From positions 1 through 13,035 of the forward strand of contig CALGIL010000133.1 of NCBI GenBank assembly GCA_937914895.1: 13,035 bases of DNA, in the 5' to 3' direction. Positions 1 to 6,897 of this stretch are shown piece after piece. This stretch comes from an uncultured Angelakisella sp. (GTDB taxonomy: Bacteria; Bacillota; Clostridia; Oscillospirales; Ruminococcaceae). The notes beneath the pieces were generated by a model that saw only the letters and a list, made by a program, of their open reading frames with translations, searched no databases and was not told the DNA's origin. How positions within the stretch are numbered: the stretch's first letter is position 1; each line of letters starts with the position of its first letter. The translations under genes were made by a program, and so were the position numbers.

Positions 1-1
1 C

Positions 2-691
2 CCCGAGGATGCCGTCATTCTGGACCCGGACGAGATGCCCACCGATTTCAACCAGCTGTATGAATACTTAAAGCAGTACACCCAGGAGCACGGAATGTCC
101 GATTCGGTGCAGCTGTTTAAGGGCGAGGACACCGTTTACATCCGCTTTAACAACAACATCTTTTTCTTCCCGGACCGCGCGGTCCTCAAGGAGGAGTCCC
201 TGCCCATTCTGGGCGTGCTGGGGGACTGCCTGCACAATGTGGAGGACGAGATTTACCTTATCAACATCAACGGCCACACCGCGTCCGTGGAATATGAAAA
301 CTATCCCGTTTCCGCCTGGACCCTGTCCGGCGAACGGGCCACCAATATCGCCATCTTTCTGGAGGATCAAAAATCCATCTCCCCCAAAAAGCTGCGGCCC
401 ATCGGGTATGGGGACAACTACCCCGTGGCCACCAACGACACCGAGGAGGGGCGGATGCAAAACCGCCGGGTGGATATGGTCATCATCAGCAACGAGGCTG
501 AATTTGCCAAGTCCGGCTCGGTCTACGAGCAGTTTGCGGGGCTGTTTGACCCCAATATCTTCCCCCGGGAAGGGGGCATCAGCGACCTGCTGGACCCTGC
601 CAGCGAACCGCACAGCTCCGCCGGTCAGCCGCAGAATTCCCAAGAGGACCCGCAGAATTCCGCAGACGGCCTGCTTCAAGAAAATCCGTGA
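2..691 (+). CDS. motB: MotB flagellar stator protein, C-terminal part (5' end outside window)
   Basis: The reading frame is open from the first bases, so the ATG at 35 is an internal Met and the true start lies upstream. 229 residues are visible. The N-terminal membrane helix with the proton-channel Asp is not in the window. The visible part carries an OmpA-like peptidoglycan-binding domain: a GHT motif (272-280), then LSGERA, GYGDNYP, and the closing GRMQNRRVDM stretch, in the order typical of MotB. The known role is to pair with MotA and anchor the stator to peptidoglycan. Two oddities are visible. The residue after GHT is Ala (281-283), where many MotB/OmpA proteins have Asp. The last ~45 residues form a Pro/Gln/Ser/Asn-rich tail with two PQNS units. 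fliM follows after 13 bases. Other OmpA-family proteins are possible, but the flagellar context makes MotB by far the best reading. Confidence 0.93.
   Translation, partial: PEDAVILDPDEMPTDFNQLYEYLKQYTQEHGMSDSVQLFKGEDTVYIRFNNNIFFFPDRAVLKEESLPILGVLGDCLHNVEDEIYLININGHTASVEYENYPVSAWTLSGERATNIAIFLEDQKSISPKKLRPIGYGDNYPVATNDTEEGRMQNRRVDMVIISNEAEFAKSGSVYEQFAGLFDPNIFPREGGISDLLDPASEPHSSAGQPQNSQEDPQNSADGLLQENP
629..661 (+). repeat. 12-bp direct repeat in the motB tail
   Basis: CCGCAGAATTCC occurs at 629-640 and again at 650-661, a spacing of 21 bases or 7 codons. Each copy encodes PQNS in frame, so the MotB C-terminal tail contains a two-unit heptad-spaced repeat. It is probably a product of local duplication in a disordered tail. 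No function can be assigned. Confidence 0.75.
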
Positions 692-704
692 GGGGTGACA
701 CACC

Positions 705-1688
705 GTGCCCGAGCAACTGACACAAAGCCAAATAGACGCCCTGCTGAACAAGATGAGCACCGGCGGCGAGCTGGAAGTGGAGGAGGATCTGCGTAAGATC
801 AAGGAGTACGACTTTACCTCCCCCAAAAAGTTTACCAAGGAGCAGCTGAAGGCGCTGGACGGGCTGCACGAGACCTTTTCGCGGATGCTGTCCTCCTACC
901 TGTCGGGCCTTTTGCGGTCGGTCTGCACCGTGGAGGTCAACCAGATCGAGGAGCTGCGGTACTACGAGTACAACAACGCCCTGCCGGATAACTCCCTCAT
1001 CGGCATTGTGGACTTTCGTCCCCAGGACCGCCGGTACAGCGAATCCACCCTGATGATGGATATGTCCACCACCCTGGGATTTTACCTGGTGGACCGCCTG
1101 CTGGGCGGCCCCGGCAGCGGCTATGACCTCAGCCGGGACTACACCGACATCGAGGTGGCCATCCTGACCAATGTCTTTGAGAAGATCACCTCCCGGCTTC
1201 AGGATGCCTGGAGCAACAACATGGCTGTGGAAACAAAGCTCAGCAGCATCGAAACCAATTCCCGCCTGCTGCAGGTCTTTTCTCCCGACGACATTGTGGT
1301 GGTGGTCATCCTCACCGTCAAGCTGGGCAGCCTCAGCGGCAACCTGAGCATCTGCCTGCCGGCGGAGAGCATGGAGGAGGTCGTGGACAACTTTACCGCC
1401 CGGTACGCCCGCACCACCAAGCGGCAGGACCCCGAGCGGGAGCAGGCCAAGCGGCGTCTGATCCTGGAAAATGTGCTGGATTCCAACATGGAGATGCAGG
1501 CGGTGTTCGACCGGTTTTCCATGGATTTAAAGGATGTGCTGCAGCTGCAGCCCCAGGACGTCATCCCCCTGGGCAAAAACATCAGCAGCGATATTCTTGT
1601 GTGGGTGGAGGGCGTTCCTTGGTTTTCCGGCAAGTTGGGCGAGACCAAGGGCAAAAAATCAGTGAAGTTAAACAAGCCGTTTAACTGA
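705..1688 (+). CDS. fliM: Flagellar motor switch protein FliM
   Basis: 327 residues, a usual FliM length. The start is GTG at 705, preceded by GAGGGGTGA (690-698) that overlaps the motB stop. The N-terminus holds LTQSQIDALL (residues 5-14), the family's CheY-P binding peptide. A middle domain follows, with GGPG at residues 134-137 matching the conserved GGxG that contacts FliG. The last ~75 residues are a SpoA/FliN-like domain that stacks in the C ring. It acts at the cytoplasmic face of the basal body, taking CheY-P binding to a change in rotation. fliY comes 23 bases later, so the two switch proteins are made side by side. fliL, often found just before fliM in this group, is not present between motB and fliM. 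Confidence 0.97.
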   Translation: MPEQLTQSQIDALLNKMSTGGELEVEEDLRKIKEYDFTSPKKFTKEQLKALDGLHETFSRMLSSYLSGLLRSVCTVEVNQIEELRYYEYNNALPDNSLIGIVDFRPQDRRYSESTLMMDMSTTLGFYLVDRLLGGPGSGYDLSRDYTDIEVAILTNVFEKITSRLQDAWSNNMAVETKLSSIETNSRLLQVFSPDDIVVVVILTVKLGSLSGNLSICLPAESMEEVVDNFTARYARTTKRQDPEREQAKRRLILENVLDSNMEMQAVFDRFSMDLKDVLQLQPQDVIPLGKNISSDILVWVEGVPWFSGKLGETKGKKSVKLNKPFN

Positions 1689-1711
1689 GTGGGATTGGAG
1701 TAGGGTGTACT

Positions 1712-3052
1712 ATGGATTTGGATCGGAACGGTAAGGGCGTGTCGGAAGCCGCCACTCTTAACAGCCTGGAGATCGACACCATTGGCGAAGTCCTGAATAT
1801 CAGCATGGGGTCCGCCGCCACGGCAATTTCCACCATGCTGGACCAACGGGTGATCATCTCGACGCCCAACGTGGAAATCCATGGGTTTTCCTCGCTGGAC
1901 TACGCCGCCATGGAGCCCGCCATGCTGGTCAAAATCAACTATATCAAGGGCCTGTACGGCTCCAATGTCATGATTTTCCGGCAAAGGGACATGCAGGTCA
2001 TTCTGGCGCTGCTGATGGGCAACGATGTGGACCCCGACGAGGAGTTTATTTTCGACGAGCTGAGCATCAGCGCGGCCTGCGAGGTCATGAACCAGATGAT
2101 GGGCGCCTCGGCCACCGCGCTGTCCGACTTCCTGGGTCGCGCCATCAACATTTCCACACCGGAAGCGGTGACGGTGGAATCCAGAAATAACTACCAGGAG
2201 GCGGTGGGCGTCTCGGAGGGCGAATCCATTGTCTCGGTGTCCTTCCGGCTGACCATCGAAGGGGTGATGGACAGCAATTTTGTCAGCATCATGACCATCG
2301 ATCTGGCCAAGGACCTCATCTCCGAGCTGATGGGTGAGCAGGAAAAGGCCCTGGAGGAGCTTTCCCGCCCGGCAAAGGAGCCGGAGCCGGCCCCGGCGGC
2401 CCGGCAGACGCCCCACCAGCAGCCCGCCCCGGAGGCGTATCCCCAGCAGTTCCACCAGGGGCAGCAGCCCCCCGCGGCACCGCCCCAGGGGCATCGGCCC
2501 CCCATGCAGACGCCGCCGGAGGTCCCGCCCCAGGCCTATGCCGACCCCGGTCTGTGGCAGCAGCCCTACGACGCCCAGCCCCCCTATCCCCCCTATGGCT
2601 ATCAGGCGCAGCCCTACGGCTACCAGATGCCGGCCTACGGCTACGCCCCGCCCGAGGACCCGGGGATGGCGGCGGGGTACGGCCAGCCCTCCATCATCCG
2701 GCAGCAGCCGGCGGTCAACATCCAAAGCCCCCAGTTTCCCCAGTTTGCCCCCCAGCAGACCAAATCCCCCGAGACAGGCACCAACATGGACCTGCTGATG
2801 CAGGTATCCTTGGATGTGTCGGTGGAGATTGGCAAGGCCCGGCGGAAGATTAAGGAGATTGTGGACTTCGGCCAGGGCTCGGTCATCGAGCTGAACAAGC
2901 AGGCCGGCGCGCCGGTGGACATTGTGGTCAACGGGTGCCTGCTGGCCCGGGGGGATGTGGTGGTCATCGACGATAACTTTGGGGTGCGCATCACCGAGAT
3001 TGTGGGCGCCAAAGAGCTGATGGAGAGCCTGAAGGAAGACAATGGGTTATAA
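1712..3052 (+). CDS. fliY: FliY: CheC-like CheY-P phosphatase domain fused to a FliN switch domain
   Basis: 446 residues. Residues 15-210 form a CheC-like domain with two complete phosphatase signatures (D/S-x3-E-x2-N-x22-P): D22/E26/N29/P52 and S120/E124/N127/P150. Residues 218-358 are a low-complexity linker rich in Pro, Gln, Tyr and Ala. Residues 360-446 are a FliN/SpoA domain. In Bacillus, FliY both builds the C ring and dephosphorylates CheY-P, and the intact signatures suggest the same here. The start is ATG with GGAG at 1697-1700. The frame is closed by a TAA at 1682, with no ATG, GTG or TTG between, so the N-terminus cannot be much longer. Bacillus FliY begins with a FliM-like EIDALL peptide that binds CheY-P; this protein has none. 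The linker looks much longer than in Bacillus FliY. Confidence 0.95.
   Translation: MDLDRNGKGVSEAATLNSLEIDTIGEVLNISMGSAATAISTMLDQRVIISTPNVEIHGFSSLDYAAMEPAMLVKINYIKGLYGSNVMIFRQRDMQVILALLMGNDVDPDEEFIFDELSISAACEVMNQMMGASATALSDFLGRAINISTPEAVTVESRNNYQEAVGVSEGESIVSVSFRLTIEGVMDSNFVSIMTIDLAKDLISELMGEQEKALEELSRPAKEPEPAPAARQTPHQQPAPEAYPQQFHQGQQPPAAPPQGHRPPMQTPPEVPPQAYADPGLWQQPYDAQPPYPPYGYQAQPYGYQMPAYGYAPPEDPGMAAGYGQPSIIRQQPAVNIQSPQFPQFAPQQTKSPETGTNMDLLMQVSLDVSVEIGKARRKIKEIVDFGQGSVIELNKQAGAPVDIVVNGCLLARGDVVVIDDNFGVRITEIVGAKELMESLKEDNGL
2591..2653 (+). repeat. Three 21-base units in the FliY linker (PYGYQ-type heptads)
   Basis: Three in-frame 7-codon units run from residue 294: PYGYQAQ, PYGYQMP and AYGYAPP. 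Different synonymous codons are used between copies (tat ggc tat versus tac ggc tac). The repeat is therefore old enough to have drifted at silent sites, or is kept for its peptide. It sits in the middle of the disordered linker between the phosphatase and FliN domains. Confidence 0.8.
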
Positions 3053-3077
3053 CAGGGACCGCATCAACAACACGCGT

Positions 3078-3085
3078 AAAGGAGA
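3078..3085 (+). promoter_or_regulatory. Ribosome binding site of cheY
   Basis: AAAGGAGA lies 8 bases before the cheY ATG at 3094. The 41-base gap between fliY and cheY holds nothing else that I recognise. I see no convincing -35/-10 promoter pair and no T-tracted hairpin. Confidence 0.75.
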
Positions 3086-3093
3086 ATCGCGCA

Positions 3094-3456
3094 ATGGGTA
3101 AAAAGATTCTGGTGGTGGATGATGCCGCATTTATGAGGACCACCATCAAAAACTGCCTGTCCAAGGCAGGCTATGACCAGCTTGTGGAGGCGGGGGACGG
3201 GCGGCAGGCGGTGGCGGCATACGAAAAGGAACGCCCCGATTTGACCATTATGGATATTACCATGCCCGAAATGGACGGCATCCAGGCCCTGCAGGCCATC
3301 AAAGGGGTGGACAGCGGCGCCAGGGTGGTCATGTGCTCCGCCATGGGGCAGGAGGCCATGGTGGTCCAGGCCATCCAGCTGGGGGCGTTGGACTTTATTG
3401 TAAAACCCTTTAAGCCCGACAGAATCCTGAAGACCGTGGAAAAGATTTTGGGATAA
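3094..3456 (+). CDS. cheY: CheY, single-domain chemotaxis response regulator
   Basis: 120 residues, only a receiver domain. The phosphorylation site parts are all present: acidic pair D9/D10, phospho-acceptor D54 (in IMDITMPEMDG), switch Ser82 and Lys104 in the VKPF motif. When phosphorylated by CheA it binds FliM and alters motor rotation. Its place between fliY and fliO is the same as in the Bacillus fla/che operon. Nearby fliY and cheC encode two likely phosphatases for it. CheA is not in the window. It is too short to carry an output domain, so a transcriptional regulator is excluded. Confidence 0.96.
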   Translation: MGKKILVVDDAAFMRTTIKNCLSKAGYDQLVEAGDGRQAVAAYEKERPDLTIMDITMPEMDGIQALQAIKGVDSGARVVMCSAMGQEAMVVQAIQLGALDFIVKPFKPDRILKTVEKILG

Positions 3457-3468
3457 AGGAAGATGGAT

Positions 3469-3930
3469 ATGGCAAAGGGATGGTTGGGACAGGTGCGGCT
3501 GGCGCCGGCGCTGGTATCCAGCGGGGCGGAGAGCGCGACGGCGGGGCCAAATCCCCTTTCGGGGTTTTTGTCCCTTCTGGGCGCCATCCTGGTTTTGGCG
3601 GCCGTTTTGTTTTTGGCCTACAAAAGCACCAAGTTTTTGGGGAACCGGTATGCGGCCCAAAGCATGCGCGGCGGCTATGTGGAAGTTCTGGAGCGGGTGA
3701 CCCTGGCGCCGGACCGCGCCCTGCTTATTGTCCGGCTGGAGGGCAAGGTGCTTCTGCTGGGCATGACCGCCCACCACATCCAAAAGCTGGACGAGCTGGA
3801 CCCCAGCCTTTATGAGAAGACGCCGCCCCAGGCCGCCGGCCCGGGGGGTGCCCAGGGCTTTGCCGCTATGCTGCGGGACGCGGTGGGGGGATTTGGCGGC
3901 AAGGGCAGGGGGGACCGCCCCCATGAGTAG
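3469..3930 (+). CDS. fliO: FliO/FliZ-type flagellar export protein
   Basis: 153 residues from the second of two in-frame ATGs. AGGAAG (3457-3462) directly abuts the first ATG (3463) but lies about 7 bases before the second (3469), so 3469 is the better start; 3463 would add Met-Asp. A single hydrophobic segment spans about residues 33-51. It is followed by a short beta-rich cytoplasmic domain (GGYVEVLERVTL, ALLIVRLEGKVLLLG) typical of FliO, and then a Gly/Pro-rich tail. FliO helps assemble or stabilise the FliP ring of the export gate and is poorly conserved, so assignment rests on fold-like pattern plus position between cheY and fliP. The 3' end overlaps fliP by 8 bases. There is no clear cleavable signal peptide. 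Confidence 0.88.
   Translation: MAKGWLGQVRLAPALVSSGAESATAGPNPLSGFLSLLGAILVLAAVLFLAYKSTKFLGNRYAAQSMRGGYVEVLERVTLAPDRALLIVRLEGKVLLLGMTAHHIQKLDELDPSLYEKTPPQAAGPGGAQGFAAMLRDAVGGFGGKGRGDRPHE
3907..3922 (+). promoter_or_regulatory. fliP ribosome binding site inside a short GC hairpin
   Basis: AGGGGGGA (3907-3914) is the only plausible ribosome site for the fliP ATG at 3923. The run of G (3909-3913) can pair with CCCCC at 3918-3922 across an ACCG loop, giving five G-C pairs that end at the start codon. Ribosomes finishing fliO (stop at 3928-3930) would open it. The pairing is visible; its role in coupling is inference. Confidence 0.55.
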
Positions 3931-4741
3931 CGCCCAGGCCAAAAAACACGCCTTAAAAAAGGCGGTCCTCCATTTTGTCGTCTTTACCCTTCTTACCGGA
4001 CTGCTGCTGGCGGTGTTCTGCCTGACGGCCCAGGCCGCCCCCTCGGTGACCTTTGACCTGGGGGACGAAGGGGCGCCGGAGGGCGAGGGCAGCTTTGGCG
4101 TCATCGAGCTTTTGATGCTGGTAACCCTCATTGCCCTGGCACCGTCCATCCTGATGATGATGACCAGCTTTACCCGGATCATCATTGTCCTGTCCTTTGT
4201 GCGAAGCGCCCTGGGCACCCAGCAGACGCCCCCCAACCAGGTCCTCATCGGCATTTCGCTGTTTCTCACCCTCTTCATCATGGCCCCGGTCCTCACCCAG
4301 ATTAACGAGGAGGCCTACCAGCCCTACAAGGAGGGGCAGATAACCCGGGAGGAGTTTGTGGAGACGGCCCAGGTGCCCATGAAGGAATTCATGCTCCGCC
4401 AGACCTATACCAACGACCTCAACCTGTTTTTATCCATTGCGGACACCGGGGATACGGTGGACACCCTGATTGTAAACGGCCCCCAGGATCTGACCAAGCT
4501 GGGCCTGGAGATTGTGGTCCCCGCCTTTATGACCAGCGAGCTCAAGCGCGCTTTCAACATCGGTTTTCTGCTGTTCATCCCCTTCCTCATCATCGACATT
4601 GTGGTGTCCAGCACGTTGATGTCCATGGGCATGGTCATGCTTCCGCCGTCCATGATTGCGCTGCCCTTTAAAATCATGATGTTTGTGCTGGTGGACGGCT
4701 GGGGCCTTTTGTTTGGGAACCTGGTGCGCGGGTTTCGATAA
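3923..4741 (+). CDS. fliP: FliP, core export-gate protein of the flagellar type III system
   Basis: 272 residues. The frame is open upstream to 3812, but that part lies in fliO. The ATG at 3923 has a ribosome site and directly precedes a classic signal peptide: Lys/His-rich n-region, hydrophobic residues 14-35, and cleavage after A-Q-A at about residue 38. FliP is known for having a cleaved signal. The mature protein has the hallmark first segment with LAPSILMMMTSFTRIIIVLS, then the NQVLIGISLFLTLFIMAP segment, a central periplasmic part, and the closing IDIVVSSTLMSMGMVMLPP and LPFKIMMFVLVDGW stretches. FliP forms the pentameric heart of the FliP/Q/R pore in the inner membrane. It overlaps fliO by 8 bases; fliQ follows after 29 bases. 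Confidence 0.97.
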   Translation: MSSAQAKKHALKKAVLHFVVFTLLTGLLLAVFCLTAQAAPSVTFDLGDEGAPEGEGSFGVIELLMLVTLIALAPSILMMMTSFTRIIIVLSFVRSALGTQQTPPNQVLIGISLFLTLFIMAPVLTQINEEAYQPYKEGQITREEFVETAQVPMKEFMLRQTYTNDLNLFLSIADTGDTVDTLIVNGPQDLTKLGLEIVVPAFMTSELKRAFNIGFLLFIPFLIIDIVVSSTLMSMGMVMLPPSMIALPFKIMMFVLVDGWGLLFGNLVRGFR

Positions 4742-4755
4742 AACGTCCGTTGTAA

Positions 4756-4763
4756 AAGGAGGT
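4756..4763 (+). promoter_or_regulatory. Strong ribosome binding site of fliQ
   Basis: AAGGAGGT, a full match to the consensus, lies 7 bases before the ATG at 4771. It decides the start: a GTG at 4762, in frame, lies within this site and cannot be the start. Confidence 0.85.
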
Positions 4764-4770
4764 GGCAGCC

Positions 4771-5034
4771 ATGTCCCAGGGGGATGTGCTGAATATTTTT
4801 TCCGAAGCCATGGTCGTCGCCTTAAAGCTGGCCGCCCCCCTGCTCACCGTCAGCATTGTCATCGGCCTGGTGGTGTCCATTTTTCAGGCGGCCACGCAGA
4901 TTCAGGAGCAGACGCTGACCTTTGTCCCCAAAATTCTGGCCATCGGACTGCTGCTGTTTGTCCTGGGCTCCTGGATGATCAGCATCCTGGGGGACCTGAT
5001 GATCCGCCTGTTTAGCATGGCCGCCGTTTTGTGA
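4771..5034 (+). CDS. fliQ: FliQ, export-gate subunit
   Basis: 87 residues, against about 89 for the family. Two hydrophobic helices (about 17-38 and 52-74) flank the conserved loop QAATQIQEQTLTFVPK, which is diagnostic of FliQ. Four copies join FliP and FliR in the export gate at the inner membrane. The ATG is set by the consensus ribosome site just upstream. fliR begins one base after the stop codon, so the two are probably translated together. Confidence 0.96.
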   Translation: MSQGDVLNIFSEAMVVALKLAAPLLTVSIVIGLVVSIFQAATQIQEQTLTFVPKILAIGLLLFVLGSWMISILGDLMIRLFSMAAVL

Positions 5035-5035
5035 T

Positions 5036-5803
5036 ATGGGGGCGGTGCTGGAGGCGGGCCATGTCTACATTCTGGTGTTTGTCCGGCTGGCGGGGATGAT
5101 CGGCTTCAATCCTCTTTTGTCCCGGCGCAACCTGCCCGCCATGGTCCGGGTGGGCCTCATCCTGTTGCTCACCCTTCTTCTGGCCCCCAATGTCTATGCG
5201 GGGGACGCGGCCATGGGGGGCTCCCTGGACCTGGTGGAGGCCATCCTCCGGGAGCTACTGCTGGGCCTGGGCCTGGGGTTTGTGTTCCAGATTTTTTACT
5301 ACCTTCTGTTTTTCATCGGGGACCTCATGGACACCCAGTTTGGCATGTCCATGGCCAAGGTGTTCGACCCCGGCACCAGCGTGCAGATGTCCATTTCGGG
5401 CAACCTCCTTACCATCGTCTTCTGCCTGTACATTTTTGCCACCGACAGCCACCTCCTCCTCATCCAGATTTTTGCCCGGTCCTTTACGGTCATCCCCGCG
5501 GGGGGCTTTGTCCCCACCGCCCAGGCGGCCTCTTTGATGCTGGACCTGTTTATCGCCGCCTTCAGCCTGGCCATGCGGCTGGCCGTCCCCTTTCTGGCCG
5601 CCGAGCTCATTCTGGAAATCTCCATGGGCGTCCTGATGAAGCTCATTCCCCAGATACATGTCTTTGTCATCAACATCCAGCTGAAGATGCTGCTGGGCAT
5701 TTTGCTGCTGCTTCTGTTTGCCGGACCCATCACCTCGTTTTTGGACAACTACATCCGGCTGATGTTTGAAAATATGGAGGGCGTCCTTGGGCTGATGGCC
5801 TGA
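5036..5803 (+). CDS. fliR: FliR, export-gate subunit
   Basis: 255 residues, very hydrophobic, with about six membrane segments. Family landmarks are visible: RLAGMIGFNPLLSRRNLPA near the N-terminus, MDTQFGMSMAKVFDP in the middle, and the C-terminal NIQLKMLLGILLLL segment. FliR caps the FliP/FliQ assembly as a single copy. The ATG lies one base after the fliQ stop and has no purine-rich ribosome site before it (the bases there are GCCGTTTTGTGAT). No other in-frame start is near. Translation probably depends on ribosomes that have just finished fliQ. flhB follows after 29 bases. Confidence 0.96.
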   Translation: MGAVLEAGHVYILVFVRLAGMIGFNPLLSRRNLPAMVRVGLILLLTLLLAPNVYAGDAAMGGSLDLVEAILRELLLGLGLGFVFQIFYYLLFFIGDLMDTQFGMSMAKVFDPGTSVQMSISGNLLTIVFCLYIFATDSHLLLIQIFARSFTVIPAGGFVPTAQAASLMLDLFIAAFSLAMRLAVPFLAAELILEISMGVLMKLIPQIHVFVINIQLKMLLGILLLLLFAGPITSFLDNYIRLMFENMEGVLGLMA

Positions 5804-5819
5804 CGGTGCCCCGGCCGGC

Positions 5820-5826
5820 AGGGGGG
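5820..5826 (+). promoter_or_regulatory. Ribosome binding site that sets the flhB start
   Basis: AGGGGGG lies 6 bases before the GTG at 5833. The earlier in-frame GTG at 5806 would add nine residues rich in Pro and Gly that are unlike the FlhB family N-terminus, and it has no comparable site upstream. Confidence 0.65.
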
Positions 5827-5832
5827 AATACA

Positions 5833-6897
5833 GTGGCGGGGGAAAAGACCGAAAAAGCAACACCGAAACGACGGCAGGACGAACGGAAAAAAGGCAATAT
5901 CTTTATGTCCCGGGAGGTCGTCACCGTGGCGACCCTGGTGGCGGTGTTTTACAGCCTCAAGCTGCTGGGCCCGCCCATCCTCACCTCCCTTGAAAACTCC
6001 ATCACCAATTTTTTCGGCTATACCGCCACCATGGATTACGTGACGGTGTCCGACGCCCGTCACCTCTTTTTGGAGGGTGCCACAACCTTTCTGATGACGG
6101 CCATGCCCCTGCTGCTCATCTGTTCGGCGGTGGCCGTCGTCTTTACCACGGGGCAGACCAGGCTGCTTTTTTCCATGCAGGCGGCGGGTTTTAAAATGAG
6201 CCGCCTCAACCCCATCCAGGGCCTTAAGCGGATGTTTTCCGTGCGGGGGCTGGTGGAGCTTTTAAAGAGCCTTGCCAAAATTGCGGTGCTGTCCTACATC
6301 ATTTACAACACCTTTCTCAAGGAGCTTGCCAACTTCCCCCGGATGATGGACATGACCCTGGCGCAGTCCATTGCCTACACGGGCGGCGTCATTTTGTCCA
6401 TTGTGCAAACGGCGGCCGCCATCATGGCCTTTTTGGCGGCGGGGGACTACCTGTACCAGTGGTGGGACTACGAAAAAAACCTGCGCATGAGCAAAGAGGA
6501 GATTAAGGAAGAGTACAAGCAGACCGAGGGCGACCCCCAGATCAAGGGCAAGATCCGGGAGCGCCAGCAGGCCATGGCACGCCGGCGCATGATGCAGAAG
6601 GTGCCCACCGCCGACGTGGTCATCCGAAACCCCACCCACTATGCCGTGGCCATCCGGTACGACCCCAAGGCGGACCTGGCCCCGGTGGTGGTGGCCAAGG
6701 GCGCGGACAACATTGCAAGGCGCATTGTCCAAATTGCCGAGGAGCATGACATTGTCATCACCGAGAATAAACCCCTTGCCCGGGGCCTGTTTGAGGCGGT
6801 GGACCTGGACCGGGCCATCCCCGAACAGTTTTACGGGCCGGTGGCCGAGGTGCTGGCCTTTGTATACAGCGTGAAGAAAAAGGATTTGGGATTGTGA
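5833..6897 (+). CDS. flhB: FlhB, export substrate-specificity switch
   Basis: 354 residues from GTG at 5833. The N-terminus AGEKTEKATPKRRQDERKKG matches the family opening. Four hydrophobic segments follow (about 30-48, 85-105, 140-162, 182-203), then a charged linker (215-255). The autocleavage motif NPTH is intact at residues 266-269 (6628-6639), in the context VVIRNPTHYAVAIRY. Cleavage between Asn and Pro is known to accompany the switch from rod/hook to filament export. The protein sits at the inner membrane, with its C-terminal domain facing the cytoplasm beside FlhA. Its TGA overlaps the flhA GTG by four bases (GTGA, 6894-6897), which suggests coupled translation. Confidence 0.97.
   Translation: MAGEKTEKATPKRRQDERKKGNIFMSREVVTVATLVAVFYSLKLLGPPILTSLENSITNFFGYTATMDYVTVSDARHLFLEGATTFLMTAMPLLLICSAVAVVFTTGQTRLLFSMQAAGFKMSRLNPIQGLKRMFSVRGLVELLKSLAKIAVLSYIIYNTFLKELANFPRMMDMTLAQSIAYTGGVILSIVQTAAAIMAFLAAGDYLYQWWDYEKNLRMSKEEIKEEYKQTEGDPQIKGKIRERQQAMARRRMMQKVPTADVVIRNPTHYAVAIRYDPKADLAPVVVAKGADNIARRIVQIAEEHDIVITENKPLARGLFEAVDLDRAIPEQFYGPVAEVLAFVYSVKKKDLGL

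Noticed and set aside
1199..2725. Open frame of 508 codons on the - strand across fliM and fliY
   Set aside because: Same reason: antisense shadow of strongly biased codons, with no domain and no ribosome site of note.
3812..3922. Upstream extension of the fliP frame
   Set aside because: The added residues are Arg/Pro-rich, overlap the fliO coding sequence in another frame, and would bury the signal peptide that begins at 3923.
3064..4296. Open frame of 410 codons on the - strand across cheY, fliO and fliP
   Set aside because: Shadow of well-identified genes on the + strand, with low-complexity content and no family resemblance.
4762..4770. GTG start for fliQ
   Set aside because: This GTG is within the ribosome site AAGGAGGT itself. 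The ATG at 4771 has ideal spacing.
5806..5832. Earlier GTG start for flhB
   Set aside because: It would add nine residues unlike FlhB N-termini, and the good ribosome site lies after it.
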